Shown one piece after another: positions 21,571 through 34,690 of a stretch of DNA of 64,000 bases (the stretch's first letter is position 1; every line of letters starts with the position of its first letter). The translations under genes and the position numbers were made by a program. Where the stretch lies: assembly GCA_010015655.1 (NCBI GenBank), contig ML976662.1, forward strand, positions 206,255 to 270,254, in the 5' to 3' direction. Origin of the DNA: Bimuria novae-zelandiae CBS 107.79 (taxonomy: Eukaryota > Ascomycota > Dothideomycetes > Pleosporales > Didymosphaeriaceae). The notes under the pieces were generated by a model. That model ran no database searches, was not told the DNA's origin, and was given only the letters and a program-made list of their open reading frames with translations.

Positions 21571-23170
21571 TCAATGGAGACTCATATGCTCGATGCACCT
21601 ATCCTCCTCTAGAAACAGCATGCCGTGTTCAGTGCACTCATAAACCAGGGGATCAGGCCATAGTCCATGGAACGCTAGGTGGCGCTCGATGTGTCGTGTC
21701 GCACGTCAGAATAGCCTCCCACATACGTCGCATGTAAAACCATTTTCGATGCAGTTGTCGACAATGATCCTTCTCCACAGTGTCACCACTCGCGCAAATG
21801 TGGCTTCGACCAGCAGGAACCTCGCTGCTTTCTCCAGATCGTCGGTATTTTCAGTCTGGTCCTTTCCCATGTACTCGATGACCGCGATAGCGTGATACTT
21901 CCTTACCGTCCTGTACCGGCCATTGGCGACTGTGTCTGGACGCCAATAGACCTCTTGATGCAAGAGCGGTATAGCGATCTTAACAAATTCATCGACGTCA
22001 ATAGTCTTCTTGTGGATATTAATCCGCATATCGTACGTAGAGGATAGCGTCGAGAATTTTGCCAGCAGGGTATACCTGGACATGATTGGCAGAGTTTTTT
22101 GGCTGCCCTTGTCGTTTTCGAAGGGGAACGGGAAACAGTTGAACTTGGGTATGGGCAAGTATAATTCTGGTACGTGTGTGTAGTGTGCGTCTAGTTCTTC
22201 CTCTGTAAGTACTAGGCAGTTGCATTTCGGACAGCAGAGATGAAATGGTGCAGTTGGATGAACCGTCCTGCAGTGTTTTCCCAAGAGTGGGCGGTCGTTC
22301 CCGTCGAGGACTGGGCAACGAATGCCACATTGACTGCACAGCGTGTCCTGTGAAGGGACCTTAGCTGTCGTCGCCAACCACTCGTGAAGTGCTAGAATCC
22401 CGGTCCGGCATGCCTTATTTTCAGTGAGCCTCAGTTGATCTGCAACTGTGGTCATAGTCGTTCGTCGTCTGTTCCTCTGGAGGTGGATCACTGTGTCGTT
22501 CGGTAGCGGGGCCACGAGCTTTGTTCCGTGGAGTAGCGTACAGAGGTCTACCCAGTTGACAGAACCGTCAACACAGGAGCCGCGGATTCTGACCCCACCG
22601 ATTGTGAAGAAAAAGGCGCCGGCGTCCTTCGTTGTGGTCATGCCATCCTCAATGCTCCTCCCTCTCAGTCCCATTGTTAGCATAGCATTGGAAATTCTCC
22701 TTTGTCGCTCATGTCTGTCGGCTAACTTGCTGCATTGCTCTATTGATGTAAGCTCGTCCAGCACGTCACTGCGTTCGTTCGAGGCAACCGTTGGGTTGCC
22801 TTCCTCAAACGGTGCTCGCTCTGACCAAAGATGTTCATCGTCCAACTCAATATATTGCCTAATCGACGCAAGCTCGTCCGGCACGTCGTTGCGTTCATTC
22901 GAGGGAGCCGCTAAGTTATTATCTTAAATAGTAACATTGCTTAGTCTAGCTAAAGATGTTTATTATCTAACTTAATATACTACTTAATGAACGCAAACCT
23001 ATCTAGTACATTATTACGTTTATTTAAAATAGCTATTAAGTTACTTTCTTTAGTTAGTGCTTAGTCTAACTGAAAATATTTATTGTCTAACTTAATATAT
23101 TGCCTAATAGACGTAACATCGTCTAGCACGTCGTTGCATCCGTTCGATACAACCGCTAGTTTTACTCGTA
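21571..23170 (-). pseudogene. Broken zinc-finger gene with 40-aa N-terminal repeats
   Basis: The longest open part (21706-22884, about 390 codons) has two finger-like clusters in the middle (LCSQCGIRC and HLCCPKCNC, each followed by spaced His) and ends at a TGA (21706-21708) inside a third finger that begins CDVCGRLF. Past this stop the same frame continues for 44 codons with the matching His pair and another Cys/His set, ending near 21571. The stop is one change from CGA, so it is probably a premature stop. At the other end, 40-aa repeats (SIRQYIELD type) extend upstream, but the outer copies contain stops. There is no convincing ATG for the open part. The family is not recognised; a DNA- or RNA-binding role is only suggested by the fingers. 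Confidence 0.55.
22690..23165. repeat. Four tandem copies of a 120-bp coding repeat, two of them RIP-like mutated
   Basis: Units recur at a 120-bp spacing (one step is 125): the GCGTTCGTTC block at 22771 returns at 22891, about 23016 and 23136. Each unit encodes about 40 aa on the minus strand containing an NERxDVLDELxSI core. The copies near 22700-22915 keep normal composition. The third (about 22920-23045) is heavily changed by C-to-T/G-to-A transitions, and the fourth is mutated only on part of its length. It forms the 5' part of the broken zinc-finger gene. Confidence 0.8.
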
Positions 23171-24354
23171 GATCAAGGCTCGCTCCGTTCATCGTGTCGC
23201 TGCCTTGGGTATGAGACGGCTCCTTCTAAGTCATCCACTCATCCTTGGTGCAGTAGTTAGTCCACCTATTTAAACGCGCTGTCGATGTGATCAACTACCC
23301 TGTACATATGCATCCGGCTATCCCCTCCAAAGCTTCCATCTGTGTCCTCGCTGTCTGTATCGTCGTCTTGTCTCTCTGTGCGTGGGGTTGTTCGTATAGA
23401 GGAAGTAACCGTCCGAGGTCTGGTCGACGTCGCGGGGCTGACCGTTGAAGGGACGGTCTGCTGCTGTCGTACAAAGTTCGAAGTATCTCAATACGTCCGT
23501 GGCGATTCTCAGGCGATTGGTTGCTCGCGGTTTCCTCATGCTACCAGGCGACCTCGGAGAACACTGTGAAGCTGGGAGCTGTGGAAGTCGGACGAACCAC
23601 ATGGGCAGTCTCTCGCGTAAAGCTCAAAGCTGGTTGAACAGAACTATTTTAACACCCTAGGGTTACTTGTCACGTTTTCCTGCTATTAATTTTAGCCCTT
23701 ATACGAGTAGCCTATTTCTACCTTTACGCGGGAGACTGCATCATGATGAGCTACCTAGGCGAGGAGCTCGGAGCTCGGAGCTGTGGAGGATGACGGCGCA
23801 GCGACCAACAGCTCTGTTCGCTTGCCGAATGCATCCTTGCACCTCGAGCTCTCCATAGGAGATGGTCATGGAAGCGTGAATGTTAAAAGAAAGCCCAAAA
23901 ATAAAATAAAGTAAGATTTGCTTCGACAACGAGGCATTTAAAAATGTCACGCGCGCATCGAATGATGCTTTTTCTCTCCACGTGAAAACTTCACCACCTG
24001 GGCACTTGGGTAGCGCGGGCGAGGCTCAAAGTGTGGGGAGCGCCATCGGCCCTCATCCGTCTCCACCCGGTAATGTCCAATTGCCTTTCGCGTCAACATT
24101 AGAACTGCCTCTCGATAATTTTGTGCCCTTGCCTTTATAATTTCTCTCAAACGCTGAGTTCGATCTGAAGGTACTCGCGACGCGTGCGAACCTCGGCCCA
24201 GGATCCCTTTGAGCTCAAGCGTCATAGCGGGGCGGAAGTGCTTCGGCGGAGAGCCAGACCGCTCGTGCGTCCTCGGTCGCATACCTCTGCGATACAACAA
24301 CACCTTGGCGACGTCGCTTTGAGTAGGCCGGGTGGCCTTTGATCAATTGGCAGC
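23171..24354. other. Region between the broken zinc-finger gene and the kinase gene
   Basis: A minus-strand open stretch (23602-23318) might be an upstream exon of the broken gene, but there is no splice or homology support. A small inverted-repeat element lies at 23605-23739. The right part (23740-24354) must contain the promoter of the kinase gene. No other gene is recognised. Confidence 0.4.
23605..23739. repeat. Small inverted-repeat (MITE-like) element, 135 bp
   Basis: The ends GCAGTCTCTCGCGTAAAG (23605-23622) and CTTTACGCGGGAGACTGC (23722-23739) are 18-bp inverted copies with one mismatch, around about 100 bp of AT-richer sequence that includes CCCTAGGG. No clear target duplication is seen, so it may be a miniature transposon or simply a hairpin. 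Confidence 0.6.
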
Positions 24355-25874
24355 ATGTCGTGGAAACGGACAGACCGGCTGATGGAGACCATCAAGGTGT
24401 GGCATTGCGGCTCTCCCCGTCATCGCATGTACTAACAGCCATAGCACTACAGCAAGTTCCCGGCGACCAGTGTGTATATGCGACCTACCGCCGCAGACAC
24501 TTGCTAAATCATGTGCAGGTGTTTCCCTCCGGCAGATGGTGCAATTCGGCGAGAAACCATCCACAGGGACTCTCTTCCGCGCGTCACAGTTCCTCTCCGA
24601 AGAGCTTCCCATACGGCTGGCACACCGCGTGCAGGAGCTCCACGAGCTGCCCGATGGCCTCAACGAGATGCCCTCGATCTGCAGGGTGCGGGACTGGTAC
24701 GCGCAGTCATTCGAAGTACGCGTCGCACTGCTTCCATCTCGAGCTCTTGACTCATTATAGCACAGGAGCTAACCACCCTCGCACGGCCGAGCATCTCTTC
24801 CGAAGTCAAGAACCGGCTGCTCAAACCGGCGAAGCAGACAACATTGACCTCCAAGGGCACCCAGAACCCGAGCATCAAGCAGGGACAGTACAGATCGGCG
24901 CCGGAGAGCTCCAATGGCAACGGCCACAACGGCAACGGCAGGGAGGTCAAGGGCGCCGCGACCGCCCGGAGGTACTACGCGGCCGCCGACGACGGGCAAG
25001 ATTGGCCCGTCGAGCTGAGCGCCTACAACACAAAATTTGCAGAGACGCTGGAGAAGATTAAGCGGCGGCACGACAGCGTGGTGACGACGGTGGCACAGGG
25101 CGTCCTGGAGTGGAAGCGCAAGAAGCAGCGCATGCAGATTGACCACAACATCCAGGCCTTCCTCGACCGCTTCTACATGTCGCGTATCGGCATCCGCATG
25201 CTCATCGGCCAGCACATCGCCCTGACGGACCAGCGCCAGCGCTCCGACCCGAACTACGTTGGCATCATCTGCACCAAGACGAACGTCCACGAACTCGCCC
25301 AAGAAGCGATAGAGAATGCGCGCTTCGTCTGCGAAGACCACTACGGCCTGTTCGAGGCGCCCAAAGTCCAGCTCGTGTGCAACCCCGACATCAGCTTCAT
25401 GTACGTGCCCGGCCACCTGTCGCACATGCTCTTCGAAACCCTCAAGAACTCGCTACGCGCCGTCGTCGAAACAAGAGGGCAGGACAAGGAGGACTTCCCC
25501 GTGACCAAGGTCATTGTCGCCGAGGGTCAGGAGGACATCACGATCAAGATCTCCGACGAGGGCGGCGGCATCCCGCGCTCCGCCATTCCCCTCGTGTGGA
25601 CGTACATGTACACGACGGTCGACCAGACGCCGAGCCTCGACCCGGACTTCAACAAGAGCGACTTCAAAGCGCCCATGGCCGGCTTCGGCTACGGCCTGCC
25701 CATCTCGCGCCTGTACGCGCGCTATTTCGGCGGCGACCTGAAGCTGATCAGCATGGAGGGGTGAGTCACATACCCCCTTCCCTCTAATTATGATGACTAA
25801 TGAAGCGCAGCTACGGCACCGACGTCTACCTCCACCTGAACCGCCTCAGCTCCTCCTCGGAACCCCTGCAATAG
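24355..25874 (+). CDS. Mitochondrial pyruvate dehydrogenase kinase (PDK/BCKDK family)
   Basis: Five exons: 24355-24396, 24445-24469, 24519-24715, 24766-25760 and 25811-25874, all GT-AG and in phase, give 440 aa. The N-terminal helical domain reads SLRQMVQFG, LFRASQFLSEELPIRLAHRV and LPDGLNEMPSI, typical of PDKs. The GHKL ATP-binding domain has the N box (HMLFETLKNSLRAVVE, about 306-321), G1 (SDEGGGIP, about 353) and G2 (GFGYGLPISRLYARYFGGD, about 394). The enzyme phosphorylates and inactivates the E1 alpha subunit of pyruvate dehydrogenase in the matrix. A low-complexity insertion rich in Asn, Gly and Ser (about 123-145) is lineage-specific. A branched-chain dehydrogenase kinase is the main alternative, but the SLRQM/PSI motifs favour PDK. 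Confidence 0.93.
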
Positions 25875-26422
25875 CAATTACCGGTCAAGAGAGACGAATG
25901 GACATCGAGCGAGATGATCCGGTCATCTCGAGGACGGACACCCGGTAATGCGGCGCGCGCCATGCGTCTTAAGCTCAGCGGCCAGGTCGGCATGGAAGTC
26001 AGCGAGCGCAGACAGGTCGGCGATGCAGAGGAGATGTTTTTGGAGAAGGGGCCTGGGGCACCGTGGTGGCGGAATGTGGGCATGGAGGAGGGCATGTAGG
26101 TCTGGTATTGGTGGATGGAAGAAGGGAGGGAGGATTTTGATGTTGTGGCATTCTTGTATCTATGTACGAGCACTTGGAGGCTGGGTTGGGGGTTCTGGCG
26201 TATATGGCATGTGTTGTACATGACACACACAGATTTGAGGTTACTACACCGCAGCGCTATGCTTTTGCTTGGTGCGGTCAGGAAAAGAAGAAAAAAACGT
26301 CATCTACGGCATCCATCCATGGTCTGGTCATCGCCGTAGTAACCTCGCAAAAGACATGAAAAAAGCGCCTGTACCGTAACCCCGTTAAACTCCGCCCATG
26401 CATAACCTCACCTGCCTCACAG

Positions 26423-28200
26423 CTAAACCCCACCCCCAACCAGTATAAACCCCAACAACACCACCCCCTCAACCCTCAACATACTCCCTCCCCCCTCCCT
26501 AACCGTCGGCAACGCCTTCCCAGCCCCTACCCCCGTCCCCACGTCCGGCGCCCTCGTACTCCTCACAACCGTCACCACAGCCGTAACCACCCCCACCGCA
26601 CTCGTAACCCCGCCCACCACCGCCGCCGTCCCCTCGGGCTCTAGACTAATCACGCTCCCGCCCACCGTAACCGCCGGGCCACCCGGCACTAGCGTCGTGC
26701 CCGGCGCAAGACTGTAATACCCGGCTCGATTCGCGGTATACACGCGTCCCCATAGTGTGAGCGGCGCGGCGCTGACGCTGGTCAAGAGACTGCCGTACGC
26801 GGGGGCCAGCGTGGTGGTGTACCCGTTTACGACGAAGGCGGTTGCAGCGGGGGCGAGGGCGTATGCTGTGCCGGAGAGGGTGAGGGGAGGGCCGCCCGGG
26901 AGGAGCGTGTGGGAGGCGAGGATGTAGCCAGCCGGAACAGGGACGGTGGGATCTGCATTTAGGGTTGTGGGTGCGATGGGCGTAGCGACGAGGCCTGGGG
27001 CCAGCGTGATAGGTAAGTGGATTGGGGCGTCGGTTATATCTAGGGGAAGCAAGGGTATTGTTTGCGTGCCGTTGATGACGACGAGGGTGCGGGAGGTGTC
27101 GGTTTGGACGACGATGGGCGTGTTGGATAGGGTGAGGGTTTGGCCGGGGGACACGGTCGCGTCGCCGATGAGGAAGTTGGGACTTGAAGGGGCAGGCTTG
27201 ACGACGATGGGCGAGGGACCCGCGGTTATGGTTGCGATGGGAGGGTTGGAAGGTGGTGTCAAGGGCACGGTTTGTGTACCCCCTATCACGACGTCGGTGT
27301 GTCCGTTGGAAGTGTGCACCGCGATGGGCGTATTACCGCCGACCGTGACGGTCTGTCCTGGCTTCACGGTCGCGCCGTCACCAATGATGAAGCCCCCGCC
27401 ACTCGAAGGGTCTGGTTTGACAATTACATCCGATGGACCTGCACTAAGCGTGACAGCTGGCGCTACTGGTGAAGGAGTACTTGCTTTCGTATTTTGCTCC
27501 TGCGCCGGCGGAATATCGACTGGAAACGTAGGTATGGATTCCCAACCCGTGGCCGAGATCTCGACAACAGGAGAGCATCCACGACACGGAAGTGTGACTG
27601 TGTAATCTGGCTCCGGTATCTCGTGGTGGCCATCTGGATCTCCGGGATCGGTCGTCGGGGCCGGTATTGGGTGAAGGCCTTCGAGTGTGGATGTCATACC
27701 CGGTGGCAGGATGGGCAAAGTTGGGGCGACATTGGTGGCGCTGACGGGACCTGTGCCATTAATTGGTGTAGGATATAAAGTCGGAAAAGTGGATGTGCTG
27801 TCTAAAGGCTGATGTATTGAAGATATGGGCGCGGATGGTATTATTCCTGTGGGTATTGGAGGTGCAGGCGGGTTCAAGGACGATGGTCTCTCCTCAGATG
27901 CTGTAGCAGGAGGCCCGGCTAAGGACGGCTCTTCTACCGTGGACGGCGCGGATGGTATGATGCCTGGAGGCCGTGGTGCTGAGGATATGAGGCCCGTAGG
28001 AATTCGCGACGAAGTTATGGGTGCCGAGGGTATAAGTAACGTTCCTAGTAAACCCGAGTCAGACTTGTACCGAAAACGACGATAGTCGCGCGGGGGTTAC
28101 AAACTTGGGGCAGATGGTATTATAGCTATGCCGCTTGCCGCTATCATTCCTTCTGCCGTCGATCCCGTTACAGCCGGCACTTGTGTATCACTACCTACGG
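26423..28200 (-). CDS. Repeat-rich GPI-anchored-type surface protein (5' end unresolved)
   Basis: The main frame is open from 28096 down to the stop at 26423, about 557 codons. It is Pro/Thr/Ser/Gly/Val-rich with two repeat types: IIPSAP-type units in the N-terminal part, and about three to four units of the form PGQTxTxxxTPIxVxT...VVIxGTQTxPL in the middle and C-terminal half. The C terminus has a small-residue patch (EGGGS) followed by a hydrophobic tail (VVLLGFILVGGGV), as for GPI attachment. No ATG opens the frame. A stop at 28097-28099 can be removed by a 60-nt intron (GTTTGT donor, CTGAC branch, TAG acceptor) that joins IIPSAP units in phase, and a second intron (28201-28258, CTAAC branch) leads to a still earlier exon. 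The signal-peptide exon was not identified. A cell-wall or adhesion role is inferred. Confidence 0.6.
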
Positions 28201-28258
28201 CTACGTGTTAGTGAGAAGCATATTTGAGGAAAGTGTGGGACGTTTCCGAGGTGCTCAC

Positions 28259-30990
28259 CTGCTTGAACCAACCTAGCAGCCACATGAGCCCATGTAGCAT
28301 AGCAAATCCACAGTGCTCGACCAAAACGCTGCCTCCCGGCTCGTCCACCGTGGGCGCTTACCATGGCGACAGCGACGGTCAAAAAGAGCGACGAAAAGGT
28401 CGAATAGTCAGCATCAAGGGAAAGAGGAACACGCAAATCTTCTAGCGATCTGAAAGACAATATCCCGTGGCTACCCAACCACCAAGCCCATCCCCTCGCT
28501 CCGGTGCAATCAATCTGTCGTTCCAGAAGCGCTCCCCGCATCTCGCGTACCACGCGCGCACTTACGAGTACTCGCAGCTGATGACCGCGGCGACTTCTCG
28601 AGCCAGTATATTTCCATTTCTGCGCATATTGATATTGTTTATACAGATACCAAGCTTTCTGCGCAGCGGCCGTCCCGACAGGAGCTCGTCCTGCCTGTCG
28701 GGTGGAATGACACGGGATAAATTGGAGGCGAGAATCTGATAGGTCCGGCACGACTTTTCCCATTACAAACTCTCTGTGAATGGCCGGATAAGCGAGTCTG
28801 TCCTTGGGAAGTACCAGATGCAGTGTGGGTGGAAGCGCGCCTGTCTGGGTGTACAATGTATTATAATGCACTTGGTGGTACGATGCGGATACGCCACTAT
28901 ATGGGAGCTGCGTCGATATGCACTCAATTGAGCATCTTTTTCGTGGTCCTGCGTTGCGCGATGCAGGTCACCTCGGCACCGTGGGAGCATCGCGGAAAGC
29001 TGTTTCAGGCAGACCAGACTACGATACACTTGATCGGCGTGCGTGGGATTTCAAAGTGCAATAGAGGGTTGCTGCCGTCGGGCGTCCGGACCGTAGAAGT
29101 AGCAGGGACAATAGCCGGCAGAACACCGTGTACAGGCTAAGCGCTGTCCGGGTGCATGTACACGTGGTACCAGGGTTGTTCCAACGGGATCTGGAATAAG
29201 AAAATACTATAGCGTGAATCCTAGGAGGTCGAGTTGTTAAGCGGTGGTAACAGGATAGAATCGATGGTAGCAGTGAAGTAGGAAGATGCAACGGCGCTAA
29301 CGTTGGCGGCTAGTTTCTTTTGGCCTCAAACTGCTTGATTGGGTAATATGGAAACCCGTAGATTGCTGTCCTTATGCGCATTACAACTGGCAGTTGATCA
29401 TCCAGTGTCTTCCGCACATTGAGCTGTAGTTGTGAGGCTAGGTCAGTCATGCAGCCCTAGTGATCCAAGTCTTCTGGCTTGGTTTCTCAGATGCTTGTTA
29501 GCTTACTCGCACAGCTAATTTTGGATTACAGTAAAATGGAAAGGTCGTTTCCATTTTGAAGTTTAAGTTGGCTTTCTCTGCATTTTCATGCACCGCAAAT
29601 ACTATTCCACTGTGCCCATCGACTCGTTCATAGAACCTAGTCGTGACGTCTTCATTGGAAATCATTGATTGCACATTACCCTTTCCCTACTCCTCGCATC
29701 CCTGTAACCCGTCTTGGACTCGCGGGGAAGTCTCGTCGACAAGTGCGAAGGTAGCGGTCAACAAGCAAAAGCACCGAGGTTACAGCGGAGGAATATACGT
29801 AGAACAATACAAGCTTTGTCGGCGAGGGGCTACAGGACACCAAACGTGACGCTCAGGCAGCTTGGCATCTCAGCATTTGAGTGCCAATGTATACCTCAGA
29901 GATTTGTAAAGTTTGTGGATTGCTTATGCAGGAACGATAGGTCTGACATGGGGTTGGACATTAATTAACATTATAAGAGTAAAGTGTGCAATAGCTCGGG
30001 TTGTATAAATTTGTAGCAAACTAAACAGAAAAGTCATCGGTGAAGTACGATCAGCCGCAGATCAGAGTACAAACGAACTATTTACTTTAAATACATTAGA
30101 GTATGTAGTGTTCTTCGTAATGTATTTACTATTAATGCAAAGGAAGGAAGGATCATGCACATACATCAGTTCTGTCGTGCTGCCAGATAAACTCCTCCAA
30201 TATGCGCTAACCCTAAGACCTTATCCAACCCGAGCCCAAGCAATTAGGCTTTCATAATATTCAACTCTAAGGTATGTGTACGCTGGCATTGCCCTATAGT
30301 TAGCGATTTCCATGCGCACAATAAGTTGTATTAGAAGTAGACAACACCTTGTAAGCTACGGCTAGGGAGACGGCTACTACTGTACACGTACTGCCCTAAG
30401 ATAATGATGGTGGTCTGTGTCGCTGTTATCAATTTTGAGTTGATACTAGATGCAAGCGAAGTCACCAGTGACAGTCGTTGATGCTCGCCACCAATGCTGT
30501 GGTTACAAGCTGTGTGACCCGCATGTAAAGCGAACGGCATTGGGCACAATTGGCTCTAGCACAAGAATTTTAAGGTCAATGGAACTTTCTCTAACCAGCG
30601 GAGGACGAAACCCCCTACGGCAGTGTAATTGAGATGATGAGGGGTGATTGATGGCGCCATGTGAAGAGCGGTGTGAGTCTGAACCGGACGTCGTACGAAA
30701 CGGCAGGTGTCAAGCATTGGGAGGCGTTATCATCAAAGAAAATTGTAATGCGATAGGTTCTCATACGCGATCGTAGTCGGGCGTATTCTCGCGCGACATT
30801 TCGCAAAACTGTGGGTGGTAGGGTTAGGCTAATCATTGCCAAGCATATTACCAGAGAATGGTTCTAGTTGAGGGTCGATACCCCTGCAAAGCACTATGCA
30901 CCTACCCGAATAGGATAGAGACCACCTACATAATCTTTTCAAACGGTCCATTTGACGGTCGAGCATTCGTCGCTGTGTTCATCGTTGAAT
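28259..30990. other. 2.7 kb without a recognised gene
   Basis: The left part (28259-29290) may include the first exon and promoter of the minus-strand surface-protein gene; minus-strand open pieces exist there but none carries recognisable motifs. From 29300 to 30990 no ORF is convincing and no RNA gene was recognised. The right end must contain the thiolase promoter. One short perfect inverted repeat is listed separately. Confidence 0.45.
30088..30128. repeat. Short perfect inverted repeat (11-bp arms)
   Basis: TAAATACATTA at 30088-30098 is followed after 19 bases by its exact complement TAATGTATTTA at 30118-30128. AT-rich and in a gene-poor stretch, so it may be chance, a terminator-like hairpin or a transposon footprint. 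Confidence 0.45.
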
Positions 30991-32474
<1,484 letters not shown>

Positions 32475-33022
32475 GTGGGACGCTTGGCCGTGATGAGTTA
32501 AAAAAAAAGTGGCATCTACCGGATGGGCCAATGTATGTACGGAGCGGTTCGTGGAACGTTACTCTAGTGAAGGTGTCGAGGAGTGGAGTGCGGTCGTTTT
32601 CACCTGCTGTTTCGGGAGATGGAAGCGCAGTGCACCGACTCTCTTAGTGTCGGCAGCCTTATGGACAACATGGGCAGCAATCCGATCAGGTGTTTCACCA
32701 TCCAATTCATCCTTCGCGCAACTGAGTCCCTGCTCCCACGCGCTGAACCGTTGTCTACCTCTACTAACCGGCCCCTCGTAGTCCCATAACCGGGTTCTGG
32801 AAGCTGCAACGATGCCGTGCCTGCAGTGGCGCATCGGGCCCCTGGCACCTACGCCCGAGTGCGATTGTACCATTGTTTCTTGCTGAATTGCGGCATCCCT
32901 CTGAAATTCTCGTTTCGTTCACGAAACAAAATCTTCACGATATGCACATGCCGTGAAGTTTGCTCTCTATAGCAGTCTCCTAATATCTCCCCACGAGGCC
33001 CCTCATATTACAGCCGTACAAT
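32475..33022. promoter_or_regulatory. Spacer between thiolase and NRPS genes; NRPS promoter region
   Basis: 548 bp between two plus-strand genes. It must hold the thiolase 3' end and the NRPS promoter. No defined operator is recognised and small overlapping ORFs here are not supported. Confidence 0.5.
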
Positions 33023-34690
33023 ATGACATCCACCACTCCCACCTCGGGCGAGGAAGCTATCTCGTGCCGTTTTCCCAGGCTCTACTCCAGAGCGACGGGC
33101 CTTGCTGGTAGTGATAGTCTTGAGACAGACAATCACTCCGTAGCGTTCCAGGTGGACCTTGGGCTCGAAGTCGAGCTCTTCTGCGACAACAATGGGGTTC
33201 CTTTTGAGAGCCTCTTTCAGCTTGCATGGGCCTTGGTACTCGCCTGCTTTGTTGAGAAAAATGACGTATCCTTTGACTTTGCTGAACCCGGGCAAGATCA
33301 TATTCCGATTAATATACGAACGAGCATCGATCGAGACACTTCGGCGACAGAGGCAGCGCATTCGCTCCAGTACAATGAGAACAAAGCTTCCTCAGCTGGG
33401 AGCGAAGCTAGGATAGGCAGAAACTCCGAAGTGAATACATTGCTTCACGTATCCCAAGATAGTGACGGCGTTGTCGCCGATCAGAACTTTATTGGTTCGC
33501 GGCTCCAAGACAGCTATTCAGACGTAAGCAAGCCATTCTTGAATTTGCGCTAGTGCCGACACTCACCCTACTGCAGTACGATGTAGTAGTCGACATTGAT
33601 CTTTCCAGTGATGTTGTTTCGATTTCGATCCGATGTAGCGCCAAACTCCTTTTGCGAGAGGCAGCTACAGGTGTCGCAAGTGCTTTCGGCAGAACGCTCC
33701 ATGCAATCTTGGATCAACCGCAGCAACTCCCTCGGTTGATGAACCCCACCCAAGAGCTCGCCAACGCCCAGATCCATCTTCCTGTTCAAACTGGTCCTGT
33801 TGCACAGGTACATGGGACTTGGATCGCCCTTGACCAGGTCGAACAACAGATCTCGATTAATTTACCTGGTGTAGCTGCCGTTAAAGCAACCTTGGTCACT
33901 CTGGCGCATTCTTACATCCTCCGACAATCGCTTGTTGCTTTCGTCGCAATGGCCGAGCGTGAAGGTTTCTCTGATGGTGAACTCGTTCTAGACGAGAGAG
34001 CTCATGTCAGCAATGGAATCGAAGAGTTGAAACGAGTACTCTCCGCCAGTCTGCAGCCTAGCCTGGGACCTCCTACACTCATCCCCATATCCTATATGCC
34101 TCACGTACCAGAGGGTGGCATCGATTACGCCAAGCTGTTAACCTTCTTTTCGGCTCTTCCGCAGTCCCGCTCATCAGATATCGACGACTCATGGGTTCGC
34201 GTATCTACTTCCTCGAATGCGAGTGATGGGGTGGAGATTGTCACTGATACCGAGGCGAGTGGAGAGGCCCAGCGAGCTCTGACAGCTTCTGAAGAGAAAA
34301 TGCGTCAGTTGTGGGCGGAAGTTCTTTCTGTGTCCCCTGAGAAAATCCATTCCGAGGACAGCTTCTTTCTCTACGGTGATTCAGCCTCTGCTATGAACCT
34401 GGTTGCTGCAGCCACTCAGGTACGTATTTTCCAGACGTGCATGAATGATATTCCGGCTAACTCTATTGCAACGTTCAGGCCGGTCTATTGTTGACGGTGG
34501 CGGACATCTTTATCACGCCAACTCTGAAAGAGCTTTCAGCAACTACTTTGCCAATAGGCGAAGGTGAAATGGACAATGACGTGAATCCGTTTGAATTACT
34601 ACCCCAACAGTTGTCTGCTACCGAAGTGGTGCGTTCCGTCGCGGAGCAGTGTGATGTCGATGCCAGAGGCGTTGTCGATCTGTATCCCAC
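33023..34690 (+). other. NRPS starter region: half C domain, A-domain remnant, carrier T0 (about aa 1-515)
   Basis: The first 200 residues resemble the C-terminal lobe of a condensation domain (LFQLAWALVLACF, then YDVVVDIDLSSD), as is common at the start of fungal NRPSs. The following A domain is reduced to its C-terminal part: motifs A1-A7 are absent, and the A10 region reads PEGGIDYAKL without the catalytic Lys. The carrier domain T0 (about aa 408-475) keeps its serine in FFLYGDSASAM. T0 therefore cannot be loaded in cis by this module. Confidence 0.8.

Noticed and set aside
24769..25425. Long minus-strand ORF
   Set aside because: Antisense shadow of the GC-rich kinase exon, with no recognisable domain.
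26946..27605. 219-codon plus-strand ORF opposite the surface-protein gene
   Set aside because: Shadow of a low-complexity repeat gene; the minus strand has the organised repeats and a GPI-type tail.
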